NCBI GenBank assembly: GCA_025360525.1
Contig: JANYCA010000115.1
Location: 1 to 64,000 of the forward strand
Source: Chitinophagaceae bacterium
Lineage (GTDB): Bacteria; Bacteroidota; Bacteroidia; Chitinophagales; Chitinophagaceae
Direction of reading: 5' to 3'
DNA length: 64,000 nucleotides
A program made the translations under genes and the position numbers. The notes under the pieces are model-generated. The model was given only the letters and a program-made list of their open reading frames with translations. It ran no database searches and was not told the DNA's origin. Positions 44,601 through 54,004 of this stretch are shown here, in pieces; the stretch's first letter is position 1; the number at the start of each line of letters is the position of its first letter.

Positions 44601-45931
44601 ATGTTGGCATCAGATGAATGGCCGGCCGGATAGCCAATTAAAGTGGTCCATTTACTATCATAATAAAAAACAAAAGCATTTTCACCTTGTGCCGCATTTA
44701 GCCAATTTTCCAACCTTGTTTTTACCGTGTTGATCATTTTATCCCGGGCTTCTGTATTACCCATTTGATCTGCAATTTTTGCCACCTGAACCAGTTGGTT
44801 CATGACGAGCCCTTCGTTATAGGAATCTGTCCATGTTGCCAGGCTGGTATTTTTCAACAAATCAATTTTTGAATTCAAGGCTGCAGGATCGAATCCCGGG
44901 CTGTATTTGCCCTGATTGGGCAAGGCAGAAAGAACGCCTTTGAATTTGTTTTCTACAATAAAAGAATTAGCTGCCAGCATTTTCATCGTGCCCCTTACTG
45001 TGGCATAAGTTATTGCACCAGGCTGTGCAGAACCTGTACTTAAATGGGCCCATTGGTGAGGTAGCAAACCCATAAAAAAAGTGGTACCGCTTCCTTCTTT
45101 AATATCTGTTGTAACCGTAAAAGTAGATTGTACCGTGGAGGTGGACTCATTGTAATTCCAACTTACGGCTGTATTAACCGGGAAAACAAAGGCATATTGC
45201 TTATAGCTGTTGGCAGTTGTTTGTGCGTTTGCCCCAGCCGGGAGCATGGCAACGGAATAATAATTTTTACCGGCAAGTGTCGAAGTGTAGGTACTGCCTG
45301 CTTGAGACCAGGTGGATCCCACCGGTGCATAAACTGCAAAATTAGCTCCGCTGATAGAATTGGTGATGAGTAGCATTTCGTTTTGTACAGCAACTGTTCC
45401 CATATTTACAAGCACAGAAGCCACATCAGCGCTGCCTTTTGTGCAATACACAAATGGCATGCTCATCCCCATCGTTGCGTTAAATACTTTTCCTGCCTGG
45501 TTCCAGCTTGCCGTTACCGTCCAATCTGTGTGATCAGAAACCGTAGGATAGGTGCCTGACAAACCGGATACGCCAACTACCAATGGTTTTTCAGGCCCCA
45601 TGGGCTGGCGGGTATCGTTGGCGCCAAGTCCTAAAAACGTATAACTTACAATCAACCCATTGGCGCTTCCTCTCATGGATAGTGGGTAATTGTAAAGGTT
45701 TGCATCATTGTAGGTGAGCAATCCTGTCCACCAGTCACTCGTGGGTATAGGTTTGGTGGCTGCTAACCCAGAAAGCCTTGGCGTTCCGTTGGGAGCATGA
45801 TTTCTTCCCGCTGCATCGGCTGGTGGTAATTGTGTTGTATAACTGCCGCTCCCCACAGGAATAATCTGTGCACGCAGGAAGCAAGGCAATAGCAATATCA
45901 ATAAAGCATTTATTGAACAGATTTTTAGCAT
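41693..45931 (-). CDS. GH81 endo-beta-1,3-glucanase with Ig-like, CBM6-like, BACON and C-terminal modules
   Basis: A secreted 1412-residue enzyme. After a signal peptide (to about residue 21), residues 30-750 form a GH81 domain with NDHHFHYGYFISAAA and ESSSEAMNF near residue 522, where the catalytic acids lie. There follow an Ig-like domain (about 765-850, KVEFYDGTELIGTA), a CBM6-like domain (865-1000, LEYTVNIAQAGTYDLSIRY) and two BACON domains (1005-1180). A laminarinase-type beta-sandwich module (1185-1340) and a 70-residue end domain (NWSGNTVPT onward) complete it. The end domain is shared with the protein at 36087. It should depolymerise insoluble beta-1,3-glucan outside the cell. Confidence 0.92.
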   Translation of the reverse strand: MLKICSINALLILLLPCFLRAQIIPVGSGSYTTQLPPADAAGRNHAPNGTPRLSGLAATKPIPTSDWWTGLLTYNDANLYNYPLSMRGSANGLIVSYTFLGLGANDTRQPMGPEKPLVVGVSGLSGTYPTVSDHTDWTVTASWNQAGKVFNATMGMSMPFVYCTKGSADVASVLVNMGTVAVQNEMLLITNSISGANFAVYAPVGSTWSQAGSTYTSTLAGKNYYSVAMLPAGANAQTTANSYKQYAFVFPVNTAVSWNYNESTSTVQSTFTVTTDIKEGSGTTFFMGLLPHQWAHLSTGSAQPGAITYATVRGTMKMLAANSFIVENKFKGVLSALPNQGKYSPGFDPAALNSKIDLLKNTSLATWTDSYNEGLVMNQLVQVAKIADQMGNTEARDKMINTVKTRLENWLNAAQGENAFVFYYDSKWTTLIGYPAGHSSDANINDHHFHYGYFISAAAAIEQFQPGWASQWGPMINMLINDAANPDRTNTLFPFLRHFSPYAGHAFATGLLNAEPHGNNQESSSEAMNFNASLIHWGELTGDAEIRDLGIYLYSTEQTAIEEYWFDMSDRNFAPSYSQMMASRVWGNGQDRNTFWTADIAAMYGINMVPMTGSHLYLGYNKTYAQALWNDMTAKTGVLTNTPNDNLWFETYWSFRAFSDPAAALALYNNYPNFKLKFGNSDAQTYHWLHSFNGLGTVDATVTCNYPIAAVFNKAGDKTYVAHNYGASAITVTYSDGFLMVVPARTIKTSKDIAVAAILSASQMQIAANGMVALTAAVTGAGITKVEFYDGTELIGTAATAPYTINTANLPSRIHGFYAKVYVGTGLEISNVLSVVVGAQLAYQRNIVSIPSQVIEPGNYDYYEGGIGQNISYFDASTANEAGSFRSPEYVDAGPTTGEGNTVSYINDGEWLEYTVNIAQAGTYDLSIRYASGNTGGGGPFHIEVDGNTVANNITVAFTNADWTLWATKMVVGVILPAGQHVIRLAFDKAGFNMGKISFAYKGSASTYLNVSSNAVAIEEFANSKKTVSVTANVNWTAVSNQSWLTVAPATAFGDATTTLTAQENQTTEAKIATLTFSASGVSDQMITVTQNAGGVTYAQMTPVSMQFLYQANTAKNIEITSNVAWTVSSDQSWLTLSATSGTGIAVITATASDNNGTNNRTAIITFTGDGLQAKTITVTQDGAPFAITLPIDFELEGTYVFTDFNGGAGSVNVNPYPAVFNSSKKVGKIVRNGGATWAGSYLTLNQKINFTTLSTFSIKVYSPRVGVPVLLKLEGDVSPSEMSTNTTLANIWEMLTWNFSGKPSNVYNKLVLMFDFGSTGDGSSNSTFFFDDIYQNAPGSMISWTGNVSTDWENAANWSGNTVPTATSIITISAGRPRYPIVNASTTVKSIMCASGTTVTIAPGVILNVLK

Positions 45932-45982
45932 AAGATTTCGGAAATAATTCGTTTCATGATTTCAAAACAGTGTATCAAAATT

Positions 45983-47425
45983 TTAAACAGGTTGTAATAT
46001 TTCATTTTTTTTTCTGCTCACCAACTCAGCTTTTATTGCCTTTGCTTTTTCTTCTGTCAAGTCATAGTTCCTCATTACCCACATGGCTATTAATGTGCCT
46101 GCAATGGGGATACCTGAGAAAACAATTCTTAAACCGGTAACTGCTCCATCTGGCTGAACAGTTAAATTTGGATCGAACCCAACTACCGACATTATAACGC
46201 CGGTTAGCAATCCGGCAATAGCAAAACCAAACTTTACCATCCACCAATAAATGGCACCAAAAATCCCCTCTCTACGTTTACCGGAGGTAAGCTCATCCAT
46301 ATCGCAAACATCCGCTGTCATAGACATCATTAATGTAAACAAACTTCCAATTCCAAAGGAAAAGAAAGGCAAGGCAAACAAAAACATATAAGGTTTGCCC
46401 GGAACGAAGAAAAACCAAAACATTACATATCCTAAAATGGAAATTGATTGTGCGGCTAAAAACGCATTCTTTTTACCCATTTTTTTTGACATTTTAGCTA
46501 CAATAGGTATTACTACAAAAGTGGTGGCAAGTGCTCCCACGCTTCCAAAAAGTGTAGGCCAAATACCTGCTGCGCTTGCAGCCCCATTAAAAAGATAATA
46601 GACTACAATAAAAAAAGTAAAACCAGCAACAGTATTAAACGCATTAAAGATTAAGAATGTAGCAATACAAAGCTTTGTGAATGGCTTATTCCTAAAAGCC
46701 TCTTTGAAACTTTCAAAAATTTCCTTTAGACTTCCTCCAATTGTTCTGAACGTTAATGGGGAGAAACCAGTTTCATTTTTTGTTGACTTACTCTTGATAA
46801 ATATAGCAGGCATCATTGCTAGTACCATACACGAAATGCCCACCCAAACAGCCAGGGTTCGGGTGGCTGTATCTGCATTGGGGAACCATTTAGGATCGTA
46901 CATCACCACCCAAAACCAGGGTGCAATTACCCATGCCCATTGGCCAATCCACTGTGATATGGCCATGATGCTGGTGCGTTCATGAAAATCATCACTCATC
47001 TCATATCCCATTGCCACGTAAGGAACACTAAATACAGACAGACCTATATAGAATACAAATGACCATAACAGGAAGTATATGAAATTATAGGTGACGCCAC
47101 TTTCCCTGTACAATTGCCACATTACAACAAATGAAAGTCCCATAATAATTGACCCGATAAACACATAATGCCTTCGTCTTCCCCACTTCGATCGGGTGTT
47201 GTCGGAAATGAAACCCATAATCGGGTCTATAAAAGCATCAAATATTCTGGGTAGGAAAAATAAAATCCCCCACATCCAGGCAGGAAATTTTAAATCCTGT
47301 ACCAATACCACCATAAATATACCTAAGGCTGCGGGGAACATTTGGTTGGCTAACATACCCAATCCAAATGCTATTTTTTGGCCCATAGGAACCACTGTTG
47401 CCGGACTTGAATTATTATTTGACAT
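45983..47425 (-). CDS. GPH-type sugar:cation symporter (MFS superfamily)
   Basis: A 480-residue inner-membrane transporter with 12 predicted helices. RIFDAFIDPIMGFISDNTRSKWGRRR near residue 60 is the glycoside-pentoside-hexuronide symporter signature. Further matches are GYEMSDDFHERTSI and MSMTADVCDMDELTSGKRREGIFGA. It lies between the GH81 and GH-GH17 fusion genes. It probably imports glucose, laminaribiose or short laminari-oligosaccharides for the cytoplasmic GH17 and phosphorylase enzymes. Confidence 0.93.
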   Translation of the reverse strand: MSNNNSSPATVVPMGQKIAFGLGMLANQMFPAALGIFMVVLVQDLKFPAWMWGILFFLPRIFDAFIDPIMGFISDNTRSKWGRRRHYVFIGSIIMGLSFVVMWQLYRESGVTYNFIYFLLWSFVFYIGLSVFSVPYVAMGYEMSDDFHERTSIMAISQWIGQWAWVIAPWFWVVMYDPKWFPNADTATRTLAVWVGISCMVLAMMPAIFIKSKSTKNETGFSPLTFRTIGGSLKEIFESFKEAFRNKPFTKLCIATFLIFNAFNTVAGFTFFIVVYYLFNGAASAAGIWPTLFGSVGALATTFVVIPIVAKMSKKMGKKNAFLAAQSISILGYVMFWFFFVPGKPYMFLFALPFFSFGIGSLFTLMMSMTADVCDMDELTSGKRREGIFGAIYWWMVKFGFAIAGLLTGVIMSVVGFDPNLTVQPDGAVTGLRIVFSGIPIAGTLIAMWVMRNYDLTEEKAKAIKAELVSRKKNEILQPV

Positions 47426-47532
47426 GGTTAAAGAATTTAGTGTGATTCATATAGTTGATTTTAAGGTTTAACAATTACTGATTGCAATTCCCTACAAGCG
47501 TTTTATTGAGATAACAATTTCTTCCTTACCCC

Positions 47533-50004
47533 TTAATTCTTAAACAATCCGGCAGGAGTTTTTACATCCTGCATTAATACCGTTTTATTACCATTGTATG
47601 TTTTAGTAATTGGCTTACCATTGCGTGTTAAGCCTTTAAAAACTCCCTGATTTACCAAATCCCAAATAGGATATTTCGCCTGCGATTGTAAATTGATTAA
47701 TCCAAAATGATTTTCTGAACCCAATGCATTTTTGCTGTCTTTCCATTGCTCGTCAAAAGCTTCAAAGTAAAAAAGAGAAATCTTTTTTTTATTAGTCCAT
47801 TCTCTCATCAGTTTATAATACACCGCCGATTTGTATTCGTCCGTTGCTTTTGAGCCGGCATTGCCATACAATTCGTTTGCTAAAGAAGCCCAACCGGTTT
47901 CACCGATATGAACCGGCTTATTTACACCAATTGACTTTACATATCTTGCAACACTATTGTATTGATTAATGGCATAGTCTCTTGCCCGAACCATTGCTGC
48001 ATCAATTTTTTCTTTCTGAGATAATTGTTCTTCTGATGCCAATACTCCCCAAAAATTAGGGTTATAATGAGTGTCATGCAGCGGGTAGGTATGCATAGAA
48101 ATAAAATCCACCGCTTTTATTAGTTGATTTAATTCAGCTACCTGGTAATCTTTAGTGCCACCTCCCCAGGAGGCAAAATTGTCTGAGCTGGTTATTAATA
48201 CCTGGTTGGATAATTTCCCCTGCTTCTTTAAATCCTGTAAATAATTTACCCATTTCAAAATGATGCCCGGCTCTACATAATAAGCCCATGCCCATTTTAC
48301 CATCGCTTCATTACCTACAGCAATAATCTTTACAATATCCGGGTATTCATTTGTCAACCGTACTGCCTCGGCTATTTCTGTTGGATTGCGGTCGCTATCT
48401 TCATTGCGGATGGGCGCATTTGCTGTATATGCGTTTTTACATTCTATCCATGCACCCAACATTACATACATTTTAAAACCGGGATCAGTTTTTTTTAATG
48501 CGCTGATGGCTTTTAATAAATTAGACGCTTCCGTATGATGCACATTGTAAGTTCTGAGCAGTTTAATTTTCATGGCCGACAGTATCTTCAAATCTTCAAT
48601 AATTTGATCAACTGTAGATTCAATAGCCCTTGTTTTTTCTCTATATCCTCCATAAGACATCGCCTGGTATTTTGAATTGCCTAATAGTTCTCTGACGGTA
48701 ATATTTTTTGCATGATTACTGTTTGCTGTTTTGTTTTTTACTGCTTTTGAGCCTGCAGCTGTTGTGTGGATACTTTTAAAATATTTACTCAGTGCAGTCA
48801 AAGTAGTGCCATCGGCATATGGGTTAAATTGATGTACTTCTTTTAAAGTGTAATAGGCTGTGCGGGGGAATAGTGGATACAAGCCTTTGGCATTGGCCGG
48901 CCCTTTTGCACAAATGCCAAACCATTCTTCGTTCATGTTATTCTTCCCTTTTATAAAGTCGAAACCATATCCGCCATTACTCCAGGAAGCATTATCATCG
49001 TGAATGCTTAAGTTAGTTGTTTGGGCGTATTTCCACCAACCATCGCTGAATTGAAAGGTAAATCCTCCTATACAAACACCACTCTTGCCGATACCAGCTG
49101 CATTTTGATAAATCTCTTTCCAGTTACCTTTTAAAATAGCAGCCTGGCCATTTTGATTTTCCTTTTTTGCAATTGCATTAAAAGCATCGGAACCAAATTC
49201 TGTAAATAAAACAGGCTTACCGTATTCCTTTTTCACTCTTCCAAATACGTCTCCAAATGAGATTCCCCGATAACAATTGATTCCTAAAATGTCAACGTCT
49301 GTACATTCTTTTGCAATTATATCAAGGAATTGTAAATCGCCGTTGCAAATGGCAATTGGATGTGATTGATCAATTGTTTTCATCACTACAGCGGCCTCAT
49401 TAAATAATTTATATAAGGCTGTTTTACGTCTGGTAAATTTTCTGTCTTCTACGGGAATATCCTTGGTTTCTGCTCCTTCCCAAACCAAGCCATAATTATT
49501 TTCGTTACCCAACAAAAACAACAACAACCCTTTTGTGTCTTTATAATCCGCTGCAAGTTGTTTTACTTCTTTTAAAATTAATTCACGGGTAGCTTCCTCC
49601 CCATATTCTGTATTAACAATCCATTTTTCTTTTACAGTTAACCCATACCTGCCAAAAGTATGATTGAGCATGGTGTAAATGCCATAATTAATATAGATAT
49701 ATTCAATCCATTTTTTAGGAATACCTGTATAAACCCTGATGGTATTTACACCCATATTTTTCAACAACGACATTTCAGCGTCTAAAGCGGCTTTAACTAA
49801 AGTGTCTGGCTGGTCCCAAAGAATATAAGTGTAGTTTGTTCCAATGGGAAAATAATCCCAGTTCATTCCATTAATCATAAAGTCTTTTCCATTGACTTTA
49901 AGTTTAATGCCGATGTTGTTTTTATCAATCGTTACTTTATCTGCCTGGCAATATGCAGTTACTGAATAGCTCCAAAAGATTAGTATAAAAAAAACTATTT
50001 TCAT
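47533..50004 (-). CDS. Two-barrel glycoside hydrolase: clan-A (GH2/GH5-like) domain fused to GH17
   Basis: An 823-residue exported protein (signal peptide to about residue 19). Residues 25-400 are a clan-A TIM barrel with Glu168 in LLGNENNYG as acid/base and Glu269 in FTEFGSDAF as nucleophile, most like the GH2-type barrel without its beta-sandwich domains. Residues 440-790 are a GH17 domain with Glu566 in AVGNEAMVKWAW and Glu702 in IGETGWASLA. Both sites look intact. It could remove side chains or ends with one barrel and cut beta-1,3 chains with the other. The pairing is inferred from sequence, and the first family is uncertain. Confidence 0.83.
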   Translation of the reverse strand: MKIVFFILIFWSYSVTAYCQADKVTIDKNNIGIKLKVNGKDFMINGMNWDYFPIGTNYTYILWDQPDTLVKAALDAEMSLLKNMGVNTIRVYTGIPKKWIEYIYINYGIYTMLNHTFGRYGLTVKEKWIVNTEYGEEATRELILKEVKQLAADYKDTKGLLLFLLGNENNYGLVWEGAETKDIPVEDRKFTRRKTALYKLFNEAAVVMKTIDQSHPIAICNGDLQFLDIIAKECTDVDILGINCYRGISFGDVFGRVKKEYGKPVLFTEFGSDAFNAIAKKENQNGQAAILKGNWKEIYQNAAGIGKSGVCIGGFTFQFSDGWWKYAQTTNLSIHDDNASWSNGGYGFDFIKGKNNMNEEWFGICAKGPANAKGLYPLFPRTAYYTLKEVHQFNPYADGTTLTALSKYFKSIHTTAAGSKAVKNKTANSNHAKNITVRELLGNSKYQAMSYGGYREKTRAIESTVDQIIEDLKILSAMKIKLLRTYNVHHTEASNLLKAISALKKTDPGFKMYVMLGAWIECKNAYTANAPIRNEDSDRNPTEIAEAVRLTNEYPDIVKIIAVGNEAMVKWAWAYYVEPGIILKWVNYLQDLKKQGKLSNQVLITSSDNFASWGGGTKDYQVAELNQLIKAVDFISMHTYPLHDTHYNPNFWGVLASEEQLSQKEKIDAAMVRARDYAINQYNSVARYVKSIGVNKPVHIGETGWASLANELYGNAGSKATDEYKSAVYYKLMREWTNKKKISLFYFEAFDEQWKDSKNALGSENHFGLINLQSQAKYPIWDLVNQGVFKGLTRNGKPITKTYNGNKTVLMQDVKTPAGLFKN

Positions 50005-50110
50005 AAATTATGTGTGTCTATTTTATTCGTGTTATCTGCAGATTTTTAAACACGTACAATTTTTTTTTAGAATATTTAATCTAGGCCACAAAAGCTAAGC
50101 CTGATTAGCT

Positions 50111-50360
50111 AGACTTCATTTACTTCTTTGCATTAAGGCAAAGAAGTAACAAGAAAAATCAAGGCCTCATAAAAAAGACTAAAAATTTGAATGTCTGGCT
50201 AAAATGAAATTAGCTCCAACTTCATTATTTGGCTGGGCTTTGGTACAACCTACGGGCAAATTGCAATTACAATCATCAGTAACAACAATTTCATTTCTTA
50301 ACGCCAACATTCAAATTTCCTTAACGTCTTTTTTATGAGGCCGACAAATAGTATACAGCC
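50111..50360. repeat. 250-bp hairpin-forming dispersed repeat, copy 1
   Basis: Non-coding element nearly identical over most of its length to the copy at 59645, in the same orientation. It contains a small stem, TACTTCTTTGC (50121-50131) with GCAAAGAAGTA (50138-50148). A large imperfect hairpin follows, with perfect outer arms of 17 bp (50163-50179 with 50326-50342) and inner arms of 11 bp (50183-50193 with 50308-50318). Pairing continues with bulges towards a central loop of about 90 bases. It fills most of the 415-base gap upstream of the 823-residue enzyme gene. No open frame was seen inside it. Confidence 0.9.
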
Positions 50361-50419
50361 TATGTTTTTTATGCAAATATTTTTTCAAAAAAAATGCTCG
50401 GCTCAAACCATTTTTATTG

Positions 50420-53400
50420 TTACGCTAATTTTGGTGTGAGATAAACATCTACCTGTTTTGTTAACGCTGTTCTGTTAAATATTTCGTTGCTCTCCAAAGC
50501 ATTAATTTTAAGCCCATCTATTTCCGATATCACGTTGTTGTTGTTAGTAATGCTTACTGAATTTTTTTCGGAAATGTGATATACAAATGGCACCTGGCAA
50601 AAGGTGAAAGCTAACGAACCAGCCTGTAAGTTTAAACGAATAGTTTCCTTTTGAATTGATATATATTCGAATGCTTTGACTGATGTAAGAAATTCAGATT
50701 TTCTTAACAGGCCCGGATTAAACGCAATCTTTCCATCTTCAACCATAATACCCAATTCGCCGAAACGGGAAATAATATCTTCCTTTACCTGTCCCGTCAT
50801 GCCCGGTTGTTTGGCCCCACCGTTACCGGGAGTATGAGAGTAAGCATCTGTGGGAAAAGCACCATATAATTCAGGTGATTTATTTAAGCCAATACCTGCT
50901 CTTACATCATAATAATGTTGTACCATTTTACCAAGCTGCACTTCATCTGTTGCGCTGTGTAACGCAATAAAATAATTCTCATTAATTGCCAGTAACAATT
51001 TAGAAACCATGTGCCAGTAAATACAGCCAAGCCCTTCAAACCCATAGAATGTCCCGGATCGTCCTGTGAAAGATTGATGATCGAATACTTTTTCAAATAT
51101 TTGTAGCGCCTCATCTTTTTCAGCCGCACTGATGTTTGATTTCGTTGAATCTAACGCCAGTTTCAGCTCTGCGCCATTCCTGAAATTTCCATTGAAGTGA
51201 TATAGTCCATCTACATCTTTATAAACGATTGCACTGTTGTTATCGGCAATAAGCCCGGTAAGCAGTTTGCTGCTTTCAACCAACGCAGCAGGTACAATAT
51301 TTTTTTCTGTAAATCTTGGCAGTTGCCTGTCGGGGTACAGCATGTAACTGTATTGATCCTGGCGGAACATGGCACTCGATTTTAATGCATCCAGCACCTC
51401 ATTCACTTCCTGTGTATTTAAAACACCTGCGCTTAAAACAGCTACCTGTCCTTCCAGCATTTCATACAAATAACGAATGGAAACAGCATCGTTTTTTATG
51501 GTAATCAGGTTGTACGCATGATACAGATTATCGGTACGTTTATTTTTACGAATGGAATGGTCAATATGTTTTAGCGTTGATGCAAAGAAACCGGTGAGTT
51601 CATTTACACCAATTGCCTGTTTCTTTCCGGAAAAACCGTTGTTGTAAATTGTATCTCTATAACTACTTCCAGCATTTCCTAATACGTCAGTAATTGTTTT
51701 TCTTTCTTTATCAGATATGTCGCCACTGAGTACGAATTCAAACTCCTGGAAAGTTTTGCTGATGGAATAAAAAAATGCAGCAATCTCTTCCGAAACCTCT
51801 ATTTGTTCTGCTGACGTTTCTTTAAATAGTTCCAAACAAAATGCCTGCATCCTTCTCATGTAATACAGCGTAACCATGGATACGCCGTTACCTACCAAAG
51901 CATTATTGGCATCGTTCCATTCGGGTCGTTGTGTGTTTAACCAAATGCCTGCTTCCGGAATAAAATTTGACAATTTTGCCAGCACCATTGCCAGTATTTT
52001 TTCTGTAAGGTTTACCTGCAATACATTGTCATTATTATCCCAAATTAATTTTCCATCACTGCCAGATTTACTAACCCGTTCTTTGGATATTTTTTCAACA
52101 GCAAAATCATATTTAATTGTATCAAATGGGTTTTTTACCAAATCGCTGTAAGGCTTAATTCTATAAGGAACATTGGCATAAGCAAAAATATTTTCGGTAA
52201 GCATGTTGTTTAATGCACCGGGATGATAACGCTTTGATATCTCCAGAAACTTTTGCAAATAGATAACCTGGTGATCGCCCCAGTAACCAATGTTTGCCCA
52301 GGGGTCATGTGGGTCTGGAGCCTCCCAATCTATTCCTTCTCTTGTAATCCGATATGGATTATAGCCATCGGCCGTAGATGCATTTACAAATTTGCAAATC
52401 ATGCTCTCTGTAAAAGAGGGGAATGATAAAGCCAGTGCTTCCCAGTTTTGAAAAATATCTCTCCAGTTTCCCTGGTAATTCAGGTTCTTTTTTCCATCTT
52501 CTTTTTTCATTTCGATAGAAAACAAATTCCATGGTCTTGAAGGATCTCCATGTCGCCGGCTGAATGCAAGTGGCATGTATTCGTAGCACAAACGAGTTAG
52601 TTGTTCGTCGCCATTAGAAGCTGCTTCTTTAAGCAATGCCGGATAATCAATCGTTGGGGCAAGTGCCTCCAGGAACGCACTGTTATTTGCATAAACGGTT
52701 TTATTTGCTCCTGAAATAAATTGTAACAAATCTTGTTTTGAAATAGAATAATTATCGTCAAAAATTCCACCCCGCATTGCATTGAATAAAACATTTGACA
52801 GATGCCTGTTTTCACTTAGTTTATCGGCTGTAAGTTGAAGGCCATCTGCTGATGCCAATATGTTTACCAGGCCTCTAGTGCAATCAACCACATCATTATT
52901 CAACTCCTGTGCAATGTTGTTGGTATCATTTATAAAATGTTTTAAAGTAGCAATGTAGCCTGCATTTTTATTCACTTCGGCTACAATGTGCCAACTCTTT
53001 TTGCTGTTACCGTAAAGATTAATTTCTGTGTTTAAAAAATAGGCTCCTCTTGTTGCCCTTACGTCAATTTCAGTTTTGAGTGGCAATCCTTTTCTGAAAT
53101 TATTTAATTGTTTGGCAGATAAAAGAATGTTGGCATTCTCCAAACCCTCCGACCATACTACTGTTGTGTTCAAGGCTTCGCTTGGTTCTGCTTTATCTAC
53201 TATTACAGAGCTTAACATATACAGGCCAATAGTAGTACCTGTAACCAATTCATTTTTCTTATACGCATCTACCAGGTTGCTGTAAGATAGCTGGAGCAAC
53301 CGGTTGATACCTGCAGGTAAAATGTTTTGAATGCCGTCGACGAGTGAGATGTTACAGGCTACATCAAGGTTGTTTGTAACCGTGGATTTTTTGATAAAAC

Positions 53401-53878
53401 CATATTTCTCACTGTTCATCCACAGGTAAGAAAAAGTAATGCCGAGGTCATTATTTGTTTCTTCGAACAGTACTTTATTTCCATAAACACTTTTATAAAT
53501 ATTGCGTTGGATATAATAAACGCCATTGTACTTTTCTGAGAAAGGCTCCCACAAAAAACTTTTATCTTCCCTATGGACGAGCATTATCGTTTTACTTCCG
53601 GATATTTCGGCAGAATCCTGGATTTTATCAACCGTATAATAAGGAAACAAAGCAATATCAGGATTTTTTCTGCCGGCGGTTACTGCACCGTTGCTGGAGA
53701 TAAACATCCAATGGTCTGAATTGCTTACGATGGTAATAAAGAACGGATCCATCTGATGATAATTGGCTATTTTATAAAACGACTCGCCATTGATTTCTTC
53801 AAATGATCCGGTAATTGCATTACTTGAAAAATGTAATTTATTATCTCCTATAAGAATTTCCTTTCCCATATTTTTCAT
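50420..53878 (-). CDS. Beta-1,3-glucan phosphorylase-like protein (GH149/GH161/GH94 group)
   Basis: A cytoplasmic protein of 1152 residues with no signal peptide. An N-terminal beta-sandwich region (SHWMFISSNGAVTAGRKNPD) is followed by a large alpha/alpha barrel. The barrel carries RHGDPSRPWNLFSIE, NYQGNWRDIFQNWEAL, and DPHDPWANIGYWGDHQVIYL, an arrangement of the inverting disaccharide-phosphorylase group. The size best fits GH149, the beta-1,3-oligoglucan phosphorylases, over the shorter GH94 and GH161. In this locus it would convert imported laminari-oligosaccharides plus phosphate to glucose-1-phosphate. The family number is inferred from memory of size and context. Confidence 0.75.
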   Translation of the reverse strand: MKNMGKEILIGDNKLHFSSNAITGSFEEINGESFYKIANYHQMDPFFITIVSNSDHWMFISSNGAVTAGRKNPDIALFPYYTVDKIQDSAEISGSKTIMLVHREDKSFLWEPFSEKYNGVYYIQRNIYKSVYGNKVLFEETNNDLGITFSYLWMNSEKYGFIKKSTVTNNLDVACNISLVDGIQNILPAGINRLLQLSYSNLVDAYKKNELVTGTTIGLYMLSSVIVDKAEPSEALNTTVVWSEGLENANILLSAKQLNNFRKGLPLKTEIDVRATRGAYFLNTEINLYGNSKKSWHIVAEVNKNAGYIATLKHFINDTNNIAQELNNDVVDCTRGLVNILASADGLQLTADKLSENRHLSNVLFNAMRGGIFDDNYSISKQDLLQFISGANKTVYANNSAFLEALAPTIDYPALLKEAASNGDEQLTRLCYEYMPLAFSRRHGDPSRPWNLFSIEMKKEDGKKNLNYQGNWRDIFQNWEALALSFPSFTESMICKFVNASTADGYNPYRITREGIDWEAPDPHDPWANIGYWGDHQVIYLQKFLEISKRYHPGALNNMLTENIFAYANVPYRIKPYSDLVKNPFDTIKYDFAVEKISKERVSKSGSDGKLIWDNNDNVLQVNLTEKILAMVLAKLSNFIPEAGIWLNTQRPEWNDANNALVGNGVSMVTLYYMRRMQAFCLELFKETSAEQIEVSEEIAAFFYSISKTFQEFEFVLSGDISDKERKTITDVLGNAGSSYRDTIYNNGFSGKKQAIGVNELTGFFASTLKHIDHSIRKNKRTDNLYHAYNLITIKNDAVSIRYLYEMLEGQVAVLSAGVLNTQEVNEVLDALKSSAMFRQDQYSYMLYPDRQLPRFTEKNIVPAALVESSKLLTGLIADNNSAIVYKDVDGLYHFNGNFRNGAELKLALDSTKSNISAAEKDEALQIFEKVFDHQSFTGRSGTFYGFEGLGCIYWHMVSKLLLAINENYFIALHSATDEVQLGKMVQHYYDVRAGIGLNKSPELYGAFPTDAYSHTPGNGGAKQPGMTGQVKEDIISRFGELGIMVEDGKIAFNPGLLRKSEFLTSVKAFEYISIQKETIRLNLQAGSLAFTFCQVPFVYHISEKNSVSITNNNNVISEIDGLKINALESNEIFNRTALTKQVDVYLTPKLA

Positions 53879-54004
53879 AACCGCATCTATTAAGTGTGTT
53901 GACTATTATTATTGATTTTTTGTTAAAAGAACCTCGTTTAAAATGTAACCTTGCCTTTTCCTGAATTATTAAGTTTAAAGCTCAAAGGCCGGGTTTGTCT
54001 ATCC

